54,371 bases of DNA from Hyphomonadaceae bacterium (GTDB taxonomy: Bacteria; Pseudomonadota; Alphaproteobacteria; Caulobacterales; Aquidulcibacteraceae): NCBI GenBank assembly GCA_016791365.1, contig JAEUMT010000054.1:1-54371 (forward strand), in the 5' to 3' direction. Positions within the stretch are counted from its first letter, which is position 1; each line of letters begins with the position of its first letter. Shown here piece by piece: positions 32,544-41,752 of this stretch. A model generated the notes under the pieces. It worked only from the letters and a program-made list of their open reading frames with translations. It was not told the DNA's origin and ran no database searches. The position numbers and the translations under genes were made by a program.

Positions 32544-33314
32544 TCATTGCAGGATGAAGCCGAGCCGGCTGAACGTTGCGTCGCCAGCGCCCGATTGCAG
32601 GAATGCCGCGAAGGCGCTTGCTTCCGCCGCTCGTCCACCACGGACGACCGCCATCGGATAGGAGATGCGCGGATAGCTGACGGCGGGAAATTCGCCGACG
32701 ATGGTGACGCGACTGCTGGCGCGTGCATCGGTCAGATAGACGACGCCCGCCGCCGCTTCACCGAGTTCGACGAAACGCAGCGCCGCACGAACGTTTTCGG
32801 CGCGAACCACGTCACCTTGAACCGCACTCCACACGCCCAGACTCTGCAAGGCCGCACGGCCATATCGGCCGGCGGGCACACTGTCGGGATCGGCCATCGC
32901 CAGCCGGCGTCCATTCAGCGCGCGGTGAAGATCGAAGCCATGGCGAATCTGGAGCCGTAACGGCTCATCGATCGGCGCGATCAGGACGAGCCGGTTTGAC
33001 AGAAAACTCACGCGCGATCTGGCGTCGATGAGGCGCCGCTCCGCCAGATAATCCATCCATGGCTCATCCGCCGAAATGTAGAGATCAGCGTTGGCGCCCT
33101 GGTCAATCTGGCGGGCAAGCACGGAACTGGCCGCGAAGTTGAAAACGGGCCGCGGATGGCCGGCCGATGCGTAAGCATCGCCGAGTTCGTTTAAAGCGTC
33201 CGTGAGACTCGCCGCCGCGAACACCCTGATGGATCGCTCTTGCGATTGCGCCCAGGCCGTGGGCGCAAGAAAAACCAGCGCCAACAGCGCCAGCACAATC
33301 CGCCGAAAGTTCAT
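32544..33314 (-). CDS. modA: molybdate ABC transporter substrate-binding protein
   Basis: ModA is the periplasmic binding protein for molybdate or tungstate. The 256-residue precursor has a signal peptide (MNFRRIVLALLALVFLAPTAWA, cleavage before QSQ). Family motifs are RVFAAASLTDALNEL near the start, FNFAASSVLARQIDQGANADLYISAD, then MADPDSVPAGRYGRAALQSLG and the late AAGVVYLTDA. The start ATG has no strong ribosome site close by. It opens the operon modA-porin-modB-modC-modE. A perfect 7-bp inverted repeat lies 11 bases upstream of the ATG, with an FNR-type box further out. Confidence 0.96.
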   Translation of the reverse strand: MNFRRIVLALLALVFLAPTAWAQSQERSIRVFAAASLTDALNELGDAYASAGHPRPVFNFAASSVLARQIDQGANADLYISADEPWMDYLAERRLIDARSRVSFLSNRLVLIAPIDEPLRLQIRHGFDLHRALNGRRLAMADPDSVPAGRYGRAALQSLGVWSAVQGDVVRAENVRAALRFVELGEAAAGVVYLTDARASSRVTIVGEFPAVSYPRISYPMAVVRGGRAAEASAFAAFLQSGAGDATFSRLGFILQ

Positions 33315-33324
33315 CCGAAATCCC

Positions 33325-33348
33325 CGTTATATCGGCGCGACTATAACG
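33325..33348. promoter_or_regulatory. putative Mo-box (ModE operator) upstream of modA
   Basis: CGTTATA (33325-33331) and TATAACG (33342-33348) are a perfect inverted repeat around 10 bases. The arms match the CGTTATAT...ATATAACG style of known Mo-boxes. It lies 11 bases before the modA ATG, in a position where bound ModE would block transcription when molybdate is plentiful. Confidence 0.75.
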
Positions 33349-33367
33349 AGGGGTTCGCCTGCCTCAT

Positions 33368-33381
33368 TTGATTGATGTCAA
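33368..33381. promoter_or_regulatory. putative FNR/FixK-type binding box upstream of modA
   Basis: TTGAT-tgat-GTCAA fits the FNR/FixK/Anr consensus TTGAY-N4-RTCAA at every defined base. It lies 54-67 bases upstream of the modA ATG and just outside the Mo-box, which would suit activation under low oxygen. It is also 26 bases beyond the kdpE stop. One 14-base match can arise by chance. Confidence 0.5.
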
Positions 33382-33406
33382 TCCGTCTCCTTCTGCAAAT
33401 CGCGGC

Positions 33407-34093
33407 TCAACCCAACCTGTAGCCGAACCCCGGCTCCGCGATGATCAGGCGCGGCGCTTGCGCATCATCGCCAATGCGCTCGCGCACCTGACCAACATAA
33501 ACACGCAGATAGCGGATGTCGGCGTCAGGCGATCCCCACACCGCCTCCAACAATCGCTCGTGCGGGACCGGCTTGCCGGCGTGCTGCGCCAACTCCGCGA
33601 GCAAATCGAACTCCTTGCGCGAAAGCTTCACCCTTGCACCGCCCCGCTGCACCGTTCGCTGCGCGAGATCGATCTCTAAATCGTCCACTCTAACCACGGG
33701 CTCGACGCCTCGTATCTGGACGCCGTGGCGCAACGCGGAACGCATGCGCGCCAAGAGCTCAGCCACGCCGAAGGGCTTGGTGACATAATCGTCAGCGCCC
33801 GCATCAAGCGCCTGAACCTTAGACGCCTCGTCGTTCCGTGCGGTGAGCACTATGATTGGTGTTAAGTCCCCTATCGCACGGCGCTCGGCGAGCAATGTCA
33901 TGCCGTCTTGATCCGGGAGACCCAAGTCGAGCACCACGAGGTCGGCGCTGGTTTCATTTAAACGATCACGCGCGGACGTGACGCTGCCGGCTTCCCACAC
34001 AGCATAGCCCTCAGCCTTGAACGTGGCCGCGAGCGTCGTTCGCAACGGTTTGTCGTCCTCAACGATCAGTATCCGTTGCGCGTCATTTGTCAT
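33407..34093 (-). CDS. kdpE: two-component response regulator KdpE
   Basis: KdpE activates kdp transcription when potassium is low or osmotic stress is high. The 228-residue protein has a receiver domain (VEDDKPLRTTL) with phosphorylation site D56 in VLDLGLPDQDGM and the conserved Lys in YVTKPFGVAELLARM. The C-terminal winged helix (about 130-226) is of the OmpR type (VKLSRKEFDLLAELAQHAGKPVPHERLLEAVWG). The ATG overlaps the kdpD stop as ATGA, so kinase and regulator are made together. It ends the kdp operon; modA starts 92 bases further on the same strand. Confidence 0.96.
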   Translation of the reverse strand: MTNDAQRILIVEDDKPLRTTLAATFKAEGYAVWEAGSVTSARDRLNETSADLVVLDLGLPDQDGMTLLAERRAIGDLTPIIVLTARNDEASKVQALDAGADDYVTKPFGVAELLARMRSALRHGVQIRGVEPVVRVDDLEIDLAQRTVQRGGARVKLSRKEFDLLAELAQHAGKPVPHERLLEAVWGSPDADIRYLRVYVGQVRERIGDDAQAPRLIIAEPGFGYRLG

Positions 34094-36771
34094 GTTTCAG
34101 AGTCCGCGAGTGGCAGGCGCATACTCACCACCGCGCCCGCGCGATCAGTGCGGTTGGCCGCTCCGGTCGAGCCGCCTTGCGCTTCGACAAACCCCTTTGC
34201 GATAGCCAGGCCAAGCCCTGTCCCCGGCGGGCGGCCGTCACCCTCGACACCGCGCGCGAACTTATCAAACAGGTTGGGCATCGACTCCGGCGAAAATCCC
34301 GCGCCTTCATCAAGCACTTCAATAACGACGCTCGAATCCTGACGAAAAGCCCGGATCAACACCACCGAGCCCTCAGGGGAATACTTCGCGGCGTTCTCCA
34401 GGACATTGCCGATCGCCGCTTCGATCAGCGTCGGATCAACAAGCACTTGTGGCAGACCAACGGAAACGTCCCGCGAAATCACCTTGTTGTGAAGCACGCC
34501 GCGCATGCGATCCAGGGCATTTTCCACCAAATCGGCCACCTCCGCCGGTTGGCGCTTCACCTGCACCGCGCCGGCGTCGATCCTGCTCATGTCGAGCAGG
34601 TTCTCAATAAAACGCGTCAGCCTTCCAACTTCGGTTCGCGCGGTTTCAAGCAACTCGCTTTGCGTAGTGCGATCATGTTTGTCGCCAAATTTTTGCAGGC
34701 TCTCTATCACGGTGCGAATAGTCGAAAGTGGTGTCCGCAGATCGTGCGATACCGACGCGAGCAAAGTGCCTTTGAGCCGCTCCCCCTCCGCTTCGACGCG
34801 CGCATCCGCTGCTTCGCGTTGATAACGCGAACGATCCAGGGCGACGCCCGCTTGAGCTGAAACCAAATCGAGGACCCGCCGCTGATCCGGATCGAGACGC
34901 GGCGCATCGTCCAGCGGACTGATGCCGATGACGCCGACAAAACCATGCTCGCCCGGGATGGGCACGAAGAGCCAACGGGCGCCGTGCAATGTGTCCGAAC
35001 CGCGCCCGGCTTCACGGCGATTTGCAAACGCCCACTTGGCAGCCGCCAAATCGTCGGCGCCAAGCAACTCCGGACCCGGCGCCTCGCCTATCATTTCCAG
35101 TTCGCCGTCGCGCGCCGCGAGCACAACAACGCGGGCAAAGAGCAACCGGCTGGCTGTCACGGCGGTGCTCGCGGCAATCTCGCCTTCGGCCTCCATTCCG
35201 ACCAAGCCGCGTGCAAAGCCTTCCAAATCGGACGCCCGCCGCGCCTGGCGCCGCGCGATCAACGTTTGCGCCCGCACGCGCGCGGAAACGCCGCTCACCG
35301 CCAGCCCAATCGCTATGAAGAAGATGAAAGCGTAAATGTTGGACGGCGTAGCAATGGTGAATGTGTAGAGAGGCGGGATCAACAGGAAATTGTACGTGAG
35401 CGCGGACGCCACCGCCGAGAAAATCGAAATCGCCATGCCATAGCGCAACGCCGACGCGATGATCGCCAGCACGAAGACCAGCGAGATATTTGGCAACTCC
35501 ACGCCAATCCACTGATCGAGCGCAACCGCGAACACCGCCGCCAGCGCGACGAACACGCTTGCACCGACATATCCGCCAGCGCTGCCTAACGACGGAGGAC
35601 GGAATGCGTCGCCGATCAGCGTGCTGGTCTTGCTCTCATCGCGCGGGCAAATTTCAATTGCGATGTCGCCGGAGTTTCGGACGAGCCGACGGATCAACGA
35701 GCCCCGGATCAGCTCAAACCAAAGCGGACGCGCGGCTGCGCCGACAACGATATGAGTGACGTTCTGCTCACGCGCGTGCGCGAGGATCTCGGCGGCGGGA
35801 TCATCGCCCGTCAGGGACCTGGTCGTGGCGCCGAGTTCCTCCGCAACCCGGAAGGCTTCAAGCAAGGCAGCCCGCGCCGGCTTCGATGCGCGCTCCGATT
35901 CCGGGGTGGCGACGTTCACTACTTCCCAGGGCGCGTGGAGCCTATCGGCCAAACGCTTTGCGCGGCGCACAACCGTCAGCGAACCTAATGTTGCATCCAC
36001 GCATGCCAGCACCCGGTCGGTGGCTTCCCACGGCCCCGCGATGCCATGCTCGGCCATATGGGCGCGCATGGCGTCCTCCACGCGGTCCGCGGCACGCCGG
36101 AGCGCCAGTTCGCGCAGCGCCGTGATATTGCCGGCGGTGAAAAAGTTCGCGAGCGCGCGCTGCGCCACCTCCGCCGGATACACCTTCCCGTCCCGCAGCC
36201 TTTGTTGCAGCTCCTCGGGCGTAATATCGACGACCTCAATTTCGTCGGCGATGTCCAGGACGCTATCGGGCACGGTTTCACGAACCTGGACCTGGGTGAT
36301 CTTGGCGACGATGTCGTTCGCGCTCTCCAGGTGCTGCACGTTCATCGTCGAAAACACGTCGATGCCGGCCGCTAGAAGGTCTCGAACATCCATCCACCGC
36401 TTTGGATGACTTACGCCTTCCGCGTTCGTATGCGCCAGCTCGTCAACCAGCACCAGTTTTGGCTTTCGCTTCAGAATCGCGTCGAGATCCATCTCCTTCA
36501 ATGTCTGCCCACGGTAGGAAATCTGACGGCGCGGGATAAGCTCAAGACCATGGAGCAGCTGCCGCGTCTCGTCGCGGCCATGATGCTCAATGACCCCCAC
36601 GACGACATCGACGCCTTCGCGTTTGCGATTGTGCGCTTCGATCAGCATCTCATACGTCTTGCCGACACCTGGCGCCGCGCCAAGAAAAACCTTCAAGCGC
36701 CCTCGCCCTTCCTTCGCCACTAACTTGAGAAGGGCGTCAGGCGACGGACGGGTTTGATCGGAATTTGGCAT
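34090..36771 (-). CDS. kdpD: sensor histidine kinase KdpD
   Basis: KdpD senses low potassium and phosphorylates KdpE. The 893-residue protein has the KdpD N-terminal domain with Walker A GAAPGVGKT (about 32-40), and a Usp-like domain (about 250-370; VACVDATLGSLTVVRRAKR-like strand). Four membrane helices follow (YVGASVFVALAAVFAVAL, LVFVLAIIASALRYG and so on), then a GAF-like region. The dimerisation domain has H676 (SVSHDLRTPLSTIR) and the ATPase domain has DEGAGFSP and GTGLGLAIAKGF. The start is 3 bases after the kdpC stop. No key residue is missing. Confidence 0.97.
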   Translation of the reverse strand: MPNSDQTRPSPDALLKLVAKEGRGRLKVFLGAAPGVGKTYEMLIEAHNRKREGVDVVVGVIEHHGRDETRQLLHGLELIPRRQISYRGQTLKEMDLDAILKRKPKLVLVDELAHTNAEGVSHPKRWMDVRDLLAAGIDVFSTMNVQHLESANDIVAKITQVQVRETVPDSVLDIADEIEVVDITPEELQQRLRDGKVYPAEVAQRALANFFTAGNITALRELALRRAADRVEDAMRAHMAEHGIAGPWEATDRVLACVDATLGSLTVVRRAKRLADRLHAPWEVVNVATPESERASKPARAALLEAFRVAEELGATTRSLTGDDPAAEILAHAREQNVTHIVVGAAARPLWFELIRGSLIRRLVRNSGDIAIEICPRDESKTSTLIGDAFRPPSLGSAGGYVGASVFVALAAVFAVALDQWIGVELPNISLVFVLAIIASALRYGMAISIFSAVASALTYNFLLIPPLYTFTIATPSNIYAFIFFIAIGLAVSGVSARVRAQTLIARRQARRASDLEGFARGLVGMEAEGEIAASTAVTASRLLFARVVVLAARDGELEMIGEAPGPELLGADDLAAAKWAFANRREAGRGSDTLHGARWLFVPIPGEHGFVGVIGISPLDDAPRLDPDQRRVLDLVSAQAGVALDRSRYQREAADARVEAEGERLKGTLLASVSHDLRTPLSTIRTVIESLQKFGDKHDRTTQSELLETARTEVGRLTRFIENLLDMSRIDAGAVQVKRQPAEVADLVENALDRMRGVLHNKVISRDVSVGLPQVLVDPTLIEAAIGNVLENAAKYSPEGSVVLIRAFRQDSSVVIEVLDEGAGFSPESMPNLFDKFARGVEGDGRPPGTGLGLAIAKGFVEAQGGSTGAANRTDRAGAVVSMRLPLADSET

Positions 36772-36774
36772 GTC

Positions 36775-37347
36775 TTATGGAGTGGATTGACTTAACTGAT
36801 CTAACGCAAGGTTCAGACGAAGCACATTCACAACCGGTTCGCCTAAGAACCCAAGCAGCGGCGCTTCTGTGTGGGAGGCCACCAACGCCGCAACCTGCTC
36901 CTCGGCGAGTCCACGCGCCGCCGCGACCCGCGCGACCTGCACGCGCGCGGCCGCCGGCGAGATATGCGGATCGAGGCCGGAGCCGGACGCGGTTGCGAGA
37001 TCGGCCGGGATGGCGCCCTCGACACCCGCTTCCCGCAGACGCGTGACATCTCCCTGCACGCGCTCAACGAGCGCTCGCGATGTCGGGCCCAAGTTAGCGC
37101 CCGACGAGGCGCTGGCGTTGTAGCCGTCGCCAGCCGCCGACGGACGCGGCCAAAAATACCGCGGCTGCGTGAAGGCCTGCCCGATCAAGGCCGAGCCGAC
37201 CACACGGCCATCCCGCTCAATCAGGCTCCCGTTCGCCTGCGACGGAAAGACAGCCTGGGCGATCCCGGTGATCGCGAGCGGATAGCCAACCCCGAACAAC
37301 AGCGTGAACAACGCGATAAGAACAAGCGCGGGACGAAGATAAGACAT
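36775..37347 (-). CDS. kdpC: potassium-transporting ATPase subunit C
   Basis: KdpC stabilises the KdpFABC complex and supports ATP binding by KdpB. The 190-residue protein has one N-terminal membrane helix ([25 protein letters not shown]). A periplasmic domain follows, with the typical [21 protein letters not shown] and [22 protein letters not shown] motifs and the C-terminal [10 protein letters not shown]. It lies 11 bases after kdpB and 3 bases before kdpD. Confidence 0.96.
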   Translation of the reverse strand: MSYLRPALVLIALFTLLFGVGYPLAITGIAQAVFPSQANGSLIERDGRVVGSALIGQAFTQPRYFWPRPSAAGDGYNASASSGANLGPTSRALVERVQGDVTRLREAGVEGAIPADLATASGSGLDPHISPAAARVQVARVAAARGLAEEQVAALVASHTEAPLLGFLGEPVVNVLRLNLALDQLSQSTP

Positions 37348-37358
37348 CAGATTGATCC

Positions 37359-39410
37359 TTAAGCCAACCCGATCGCCGACACGGCGAGATCGATGAGTTT
37401 GATTCCGACGAAGGGAACGACGAGGCCGCCGAGCCCGTAAATCACAAGGTTGCGCGCCAAAAGCTGTCCCGCGGGCGCCGGGCGATAAGGAACGCCGCGT
37501 AGCGCAAGCGGGATCAAAGCGACAATGATCAGCGCGTTGAAGATAATCGCTGACAGGATCGCGCTGTGCGGGCTTGAAAGACCCATCACGTTCAGACCTG
37601 CGATCTGGGGATAGATCACGGCGAACATCGCGGGGATGATGGCGAAGTATTTCGCCACATCGTTGGACACAGAGAACGTCGTCAACGCGCCGCGCGTCAT
37701 CAGCAATTGCTTGCCGATGCCGACAATCTCGATGAGCTTTGTCGGATCGCTGTCGAGATCGACCATGTTGCCTGCTTCGCGCGCGGCCACGGTGCCAGTT
37801 TGCATCGCCACCCCGACGTCCGCCTGCGCCAAGGCAGGCGCATCATTGGTGCCGTCGCCGCACATGGCGATGAGCCGACCCTTGGCCTGCTCGCTGCGAA
37901 TGAGTTCGAGCTTCTTTTCCGGCGTCGCTTGCGCCAGGAAATCATCGACGCCCGCCTCCGCCGCGATCGCCGCTGCCGTCAACGGATTGTCGCCGGTGAT
38001 CATCACCGTGCGGATGCCCATCTGGCGTAGTTCCGCAAAGCGCTCCTTGACGCCGCCTTTTACAATGTCTTTCAGATAAACGACGCCGAGCGCGCGGCCA
38101 TCGCGCGCGACCGCGATCGGCGTGCCGCCAGCCTTGCCGATCCGATCCGCGATTTGCTGCAAGTCCGGCGGCGAAGACCAGCCGGCGGCGTTGGACTGCC
38201 TGAGATAGTCGATCACGGCATCAACCGCCCCTTTGCGGATTTTTGAGCCGTTCCAATCGGCCCCACTCATACGCGTCTGCGCGGTGAACGGAATGAACCG
38301 GGCCTTGTGTTCGGTCGGATCGCTGGGGCGAAGGCCGTGGCGCTCTTTGGCCAGTACGACAATCGAGCGTCCTTCGGGCGTTTCGTCAGCAAGACTTGCG
38401 AGTTGCGCGGCTTCCGCCAGTTCCTGCTCGCTCACGCCCGGCAGCGGATGAAATTCGGTCGCTTGACGATTGCCGAGCGTGATCGTGCCCGTCTTGTCGA
38501 GCAGCAACACATCGACGTCGCCCGCCGCCTCAACCGCACGCCCCGACATCGCCAGCACATTGAAGCGCACGAGACGGTTCATGCCCGCGACCCCAATCGC
38601 TGACACCAGGCCCGCAATTGTCGTCGGGATGAGCGCGACGAGAAGCGCGACAAGGGCGATGCCTTCCGCGGCGCCGTTCGCGTACCCCGCAAACGGCGGG
38701 ATTGCGCCCACCGCCACCAAAAACACCAGTGAAAGCGCGGCGAGCAAGATCGCCAACGCAATCTCGTTCGGTGTCTTCCGCCGGTCGGCGCCTTCGACAA
38801 GCGCAATCATGCGATCCAGGAAGGAAGACCCGCGTTCGGCCGTGATCCGCACCACGATCCGGTCGGAGAGCACGCGCGTGCCGCCCGTAACGGCGGATCG
38901 ATCGCCGCCGGATTCACGAATAACCGGCGCGCTCTCGCCGGTGATGGCGCTCTCATCGACGGTAGCGACGCCTTCGATCACTTCGCCGTCGCCGGGAATG
39001 ACATCGCCCGGCTCGCACAGCACCAGATCGCCTATCTTCAATTGCGGCGCGGGCAAGTTTTGCACCTCGCCGGATCGCTGATCGACCAGGCGCTTCGCCA
39101 CTGTCTCGGTCTGCGTCTTACGCAAACTCGCCGCCTGGGCCTTGCCGCGCCCTTCGGCGACCGCTTCGGCGAGATTGGCGAACAACACTGTCAGCCATAG
39201 CCAAAGCGTAATCTGTCCGGAGAACAGCGCGCCCTCGCCGTCCATGAGATCACGGACAAAAAACACTGTCGCCAGCAGCGCCGCCACGGCCGTGACGAAG
39301 ATAACCGGGTTTCGCGCCAGCCAACGCGGATCGAGTTTCTTGAATGCGTCGCCGATGGCGGGCGCAATGATCGACCAGGAGAAGACGGAAGGAGCTGCTT
39401 TGTGAGCCAT
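37359..39410 (-). CDS. kdpB: potassium-transporting P-type ATPase subunit B
   Basis: KdpB hydrolyses ATP to drive potassium uptake through KdpA. The 683-residue protein has the actuator motif TGES ([19 protein letters not shown]), the phosphorylated Asp D305 in [13 protein letters not shown], the ATP-binding region and the hinge [21 protein letters not shown]. Membrane helices flank these at both ends. The ATG at 39410 ([12 protein letters not shown]) is preferred because GAGG lies nine bases upstream; the ATG at 39416 and a TTG overlapping the kdpA stop are alternatives. All catalytic motifs are intact. Confidence 0.97.
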   Translation of the reverse strand: MAHKAAPSVFSWSIIAPAIGDAFKKLDPRWLARNPVIFVTAVAALLATVFFVRDLMDGEGALFSGQITLWLWLTVLFANLAEAVAEGRGKAQAASLRKTQTETVAKRLVDQRSGEVQNLPAPQLKIGDLVLCEPGDVIPGDGEVIEGVATVDESAITGESAPVIRESGGDRSAVTGGTRVLSDRIVVRITAERGSSFLDRMIALVEGADRRKTPNEIALAILLAALSLVFLVAVGAIPPFAGYANGAAEGIALVALLVALIPTTIAGLVSAIGVAGMNRLVRFNVLAMSGRAVEAAGDVDVLLLDKTGTITLGNRQATEFHPLPGVSEQELAEAAQLASLADETPEGRSIVVLAKERHGLRPSDPTEHKARFIPFTAQTRMSGADWNGSKIRKGAVDAVIDYLRQSNAAGWSSPPDLQQIADRIGKAGGTPIAVARDGRALGVVYLKDIVKGGVKERFAELRQMGIRTVMITGDNPLTAAAIAAEAGVDDFLAQATPEKKLELIRSEQAKGRLIAMCGDGTNDAPALAQADVGVAMQTGTVAAREAGNMVDLDSDPTKLIEIVGIGKQLLMTRGALTTFSVSNDVAKYFAIIPAMFAVIYPQIAGLNVMGLSSPHSAILSAIIFNALIIVALIPLALRGVPYRPAPAGQLLARNLVIYGLGGLVVPFVGIKLIDLAVSAIGLA

Positions 39411-39421
39411 TGTCATCGGCC

Positions 39422-41143
39422 TCAATAAAGTTCGCCGCGAAGCATCGCGAAATGTTCGGCAATCGGGCCAAGCGTGAGCGCCGGAAAGAACGTCAGACCG
39501 CCCATGATCAAGATCACGCCCACCAACAGACCGATGAAGAGCGGGCCATGTGTGGGGAAAGTGCCGCTCGATGCAGGCGTCTTGGGCTTCGCCGCGAGCG
39601 AGCCCGCAACCGCCAACATCGGCACGATCATCGCGAAGCGCCCGATCAGCATCGCGAGGCCAAGCGTGACATTCCAGAACGGCGTGTTGGCGGTAAGGCC
39701 CGCGAACGCCGACCCGTTGTTCGCGCCCGCAGACGAGTACGCGTAAAGAATTTCGGAAAACCCGTGCGGTCCCGCATCATTCGGCCCGCCGCCCAACGCG
39801 CCGCGCCATTCGGGCATCGCGCTCGCGAGCGCCGTAAAGCCAAGGATCGCAAACGGCACGACCAAAAGCCCCAGCATCGTGAGCTTCATGTCTCGCGCCT
39901 CGATCTTCTTGCCGAGATATTCCGGCGTGCGTCCGACCATGAGACCAGCCACGAAGATCGCCAGGATAATATAAAGCAAAATGCCGTATAGACCCGCGCC
40001 AACACCGCCGACGATGACCTCGCCAAGCTGCATGTTGAAGAGCGTGATAAATCCGCCAAGCGGCATCAGACTGTCGTGCATGGCGTTCACAGCACCGCAC
40101 GACGCCGCCGTCGTCACCACCGCGAAGAGCGCCGACGACAGGATGCCGAACCGAACCTCCTTGCCCTCCATGTTTCCACCGGCGGCGTCGAGACCGGCGG
40201 TGACCAGCGCGTGGTTCGCTTGCGCCTCCGCCCAATAGGTTACGCCAACGCCAACAAGGAACAGCGCGCCCATGGCGCCAAGGATCGCCCAGCCCTGACG
40301 CTCATCGCCGACCATACGGCCGAGCACGTTTGTCAGCGCAGCGCCTATCGCGAAGATGGACACCATTTGAAGGAAGTTTGAGAGTGCTGTCGGGTTCTCG
40401 AACGGATGCGCGGCGTTGGCGTTGAAAAAGCCGCCGCCGTTTGTGCCGAGCATCTTGATCGCAATCTGACTGGCGACCGGACCGAGCGCCAGCGTTTGCT
40501 CGCCGCCCTCCAGAGTTGCTGCAGTCGCGCTTGCGTCCAGCGTTTGCGGAATGCCCTGCCAAACAAGGAAGAGCGCGAAGACGATCGAGATCGGCAGGAG
40601 CACGTAGAGATTAGCGCGCGTGAGATCGACCCAGAAGTTGCCAAGGGCGTCCGCGCGCGAGCGCGCAAAGGCGCGGATGAATGCTACCGCCAGCGCAATC
40701 CCAGTGCCCGCTGATACGAAGTTCTGGACAGTGAGGCCTGCCATCTGGCTGAAATGACTTAGCGTCGTCTCGCCGCCATAGCTCTGCCAGTTGGTATTTG
40801 TGACGAACGACACTGCCGTGTTGAAAGCAAGGTGATCGCTCATCGGCGCGAAGCCCTGCGGATTCAGCGGTAGAACATGTTGTAGCCGCAAGATCGCGTA
40901 CAGCAGCACAAAGCCCGCCGCATTGAACGCGAGCATCGCGAGCGCGTAACCCTTCCAACTCTGCTCTTCCTTCGCCTTGACGCCGCCCAGCCAATAGAGA
41001 GCGTTTTCGAGCGGACGCAGAACCGGCGTCAGGAGCACACGCTCACCGCTGAACAGGCGAGTCATGTAGCCGCCCAGCGGACGCACAAGCAACGCGATCA
41101 CCGCGACGAAGAGAGCGACTTGAAGCCAACCAAGGATCGTCAT
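39422..41143 (-). CDS. kdpA: potassium-transporting ATPase subunit A
   Basis: KdpA is the channel-like potassium-binding subunit, related to Trk/Ktr transporters. The 573-residue protein has about ten membrane helices and four selectivity-filter loops: [22 protein letters not shown], a third around [18 protein letters not shown], and [14 protein letters not shown]. All four glycine loops look intact. The ATG at 41143 follows the kdpF stop by 10 bases; the downstream kdpB reading frame begins at the kdpA stop. Length is normal for the family. Confidence 0.97.
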   Translation of the reverse strand: MTILGWLQVALFVAVIALLVRPLGGYMTRLFSGERVLLTPVLRPLENALYWLGGVKAKEEQSWKGYALAMLAFNAAGFVLLYAILRLQHVLPLNPQGFAPMSDHLAFNTAVSFVTNTNWQSYGGETTLSHFSQMAGLTVQNFVSAGTGIALAVAFIRAFARSRADALGNFWVDLTRANLYVLLPISIVFALFLVWQGIPQTLDASATAATLEGGEQTLALGPVASQIAIKMLGTNGGGFFNANAAHPFENPTALSNFLQMVSIFAIGAALTNVLGRMVGDERQGWAILGAMGALFLVGVGVTYWAEAQANHALVTAGLDAAGGNMEGKEVRFGILSSALFAVVTTAASCGAVNAMHDSLMPLGGFITLFNMQLGEVIVGGVGAGLYGILLYIILAIFVAGLMVGRTPEYLGKKIEARDMKLTMLGLLVVPFAILGFTALASAMPEWRGALGGGPNDAGPHGFSEILYAYSSAGANNGSAFAGLTANTPFWNVTLGLAMLIGRFAMIVPMLAVAGSLAAKPKTPASSGTFPTHGPLFIGLLVGVILIMGGLTFFPALTLGPIAEHFAMLRGELY

Positions 41144-41153
41144 TGCCGCGCCC

Positions 41154-41243
41154 TCAAAACTTCTCGGGGCGAAGCATCGCCAAGAGCAAATAAATCAACA
41201 CAACAACGCCGGCGATGGCGCATAGAGCGTAGTCCAATCCCAT
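41154..41243 (-). CDS. kdpF: potassium-transporting ATPase subunit F
   Basis: A 29-residue single-helix peptide starts at ATG 41243: [12 protein letters not shown], then the hydrophobic [12 protein letters not shown], then the charged end RPEKF. This is the classic KdpF layout of one membrane helix followed by a short RPE-type tail just before kdpA, where it stabilises the KdpABC complex. Its ATG overlaps the preceding small gene's stop by one base (TGATG). GGGAGGGCG lies just upstream and is a good ribosome site. Confidence 0.9.
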   Translation of the reverse strand: MGLDYALCAIAGVVVLIYLLLAMLRPEKF

Positions 41244-41326
41244 CACGCCCTCCCGCAAGCGAGCACATAGAGCGCAAGCAGAGCGAAACTGCCGATGCCC
41301 AAACCAATGAAAATCACGTCGGTCAT
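41243..41326 (-). CDS. 27-residue membrane peptide upstream of kdpF
   Basis: The peptide starts at ATG 41326 behind a strong AGAGGAAACG ribosome site. It reads MTDVIFIGLGIG, then SFALLALYVLACGRA, and so is almost entirely one membrane helix with a short Cys-Gly-Arg tail. The stop overlaps the kdpF ATG (TGATG), implying coupled translation. Short ORFs with an FALLALY...C-type ending occur before kdpF in some proteobacteria, as far as I recall. A role as a second small Kdp subunit is an inference. Confidence 0.7.
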   Translation of the reverse strand: MTDVIFIGLGIGSFALLALYVLACGRA

Positions 41327-41339
41327 TTGACGTTTCCTC

Positions 41340-41471
41340 TCAGAGCGGCGCGATGCCGAGGCGCGTGAACGCCCAATCCAAACCAACCGCCATCGCGGAA
41401 ACCAGGCAGACTCCGACGACACCGCCCAGCATGGAAATTGCGAACCGGCGCACCTTTGCCAACTTGCTCAC
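41340..41471 (-). CDS. 43-residue single-helix peptide at the head of the kdp operon
   Basis: The start is GTG 41471, overlapping the preceding small gene's stop as GTGA. The peptide has a basic N-terminus (SKLAKVRRFAIS) and one hydrophobic segment (MLGGVVGVCLVSAMAVGLDWAF), then TRLGIAPL. The Lys/Arg-rich start places its N-terminus in the cytoplasm. Its stop TGA runs straight into the ribosome site of the 27-residue ORF. No family is recognised. Evidence is position, coupling and composition only. Confidence 0.55.
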   Translation of the reverse strand: MSKLAKVRRFAISMLGGVVGVCLVSAMAVGLDWAFTRLGIAPL

Positions 41472-41596
41472 AGCGCGCGTTTGATTGGGGGCGCGACGCG
41501 ATCATCAGCGCGGCGGATGCCGCCCTGCGCGAGCGCCGGCGTCGCCAGCAAGAAGCCGGCCCCGAACAGAATGGGCCCAAACGTCTTCATCCACAT
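41468..41596 (-). CDS. 42-residue exported peptide, first gene of the kdp operon
   Basis: The ATG at 41596 has GGGAG about nine bases upstream. The first 23 residues form a convincing signal peptide (MWMKTFGPILFGAGFLLATP, then ALA), cleaved before Q24. The mature peptide would be only 19 residues, QGGIRRADDRVAPPIKRAL, basic and Pro-containing. Its TGA overlaps the GTG of the next small ORF as GTGA. No known family is recognised. It could be a periplasmic partner of KdpC or a sensor peptide; that is speculation. Confidence 0.55.
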   Translation of the reverse strand: MWMKTFGPILFGAGFLLATPALAQGGIRRADDRVAPPIKRAL

Positions 41597-41752
41597 GCCT
41601 AAGCTCCCTCATCGCAGCCTGGAGGTGGAGCCGGTCGGCATAGGAAATCGATACGAGTCGCGACGATTTCGGGCCCGCATCCGGCATCACGGGTCGTTAA
41701 ACCGGATTCCCGCGGCCATAGTCCTGCTCCGATTTTCGACCAGGGTGCGGCC

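Noticed and set aside
34090-36771. A Kdp locus controlled by a c-di-AMP riboswitch
   Set aside because: KdpD and KdpE are present in full, and no structured leader beyond the small ORFs was recognised in 41597-41752.
41323-41580. An 85-residue Arg-rich ORF across the kdp leader on the minus strand
   Set aside because: It is a different frame over the two small leader ORFs, with Arg/Ala-rich composition typical of a shadow frame. The small ORFs have ribosome sites, a signal peptide and start-stop overlaps.
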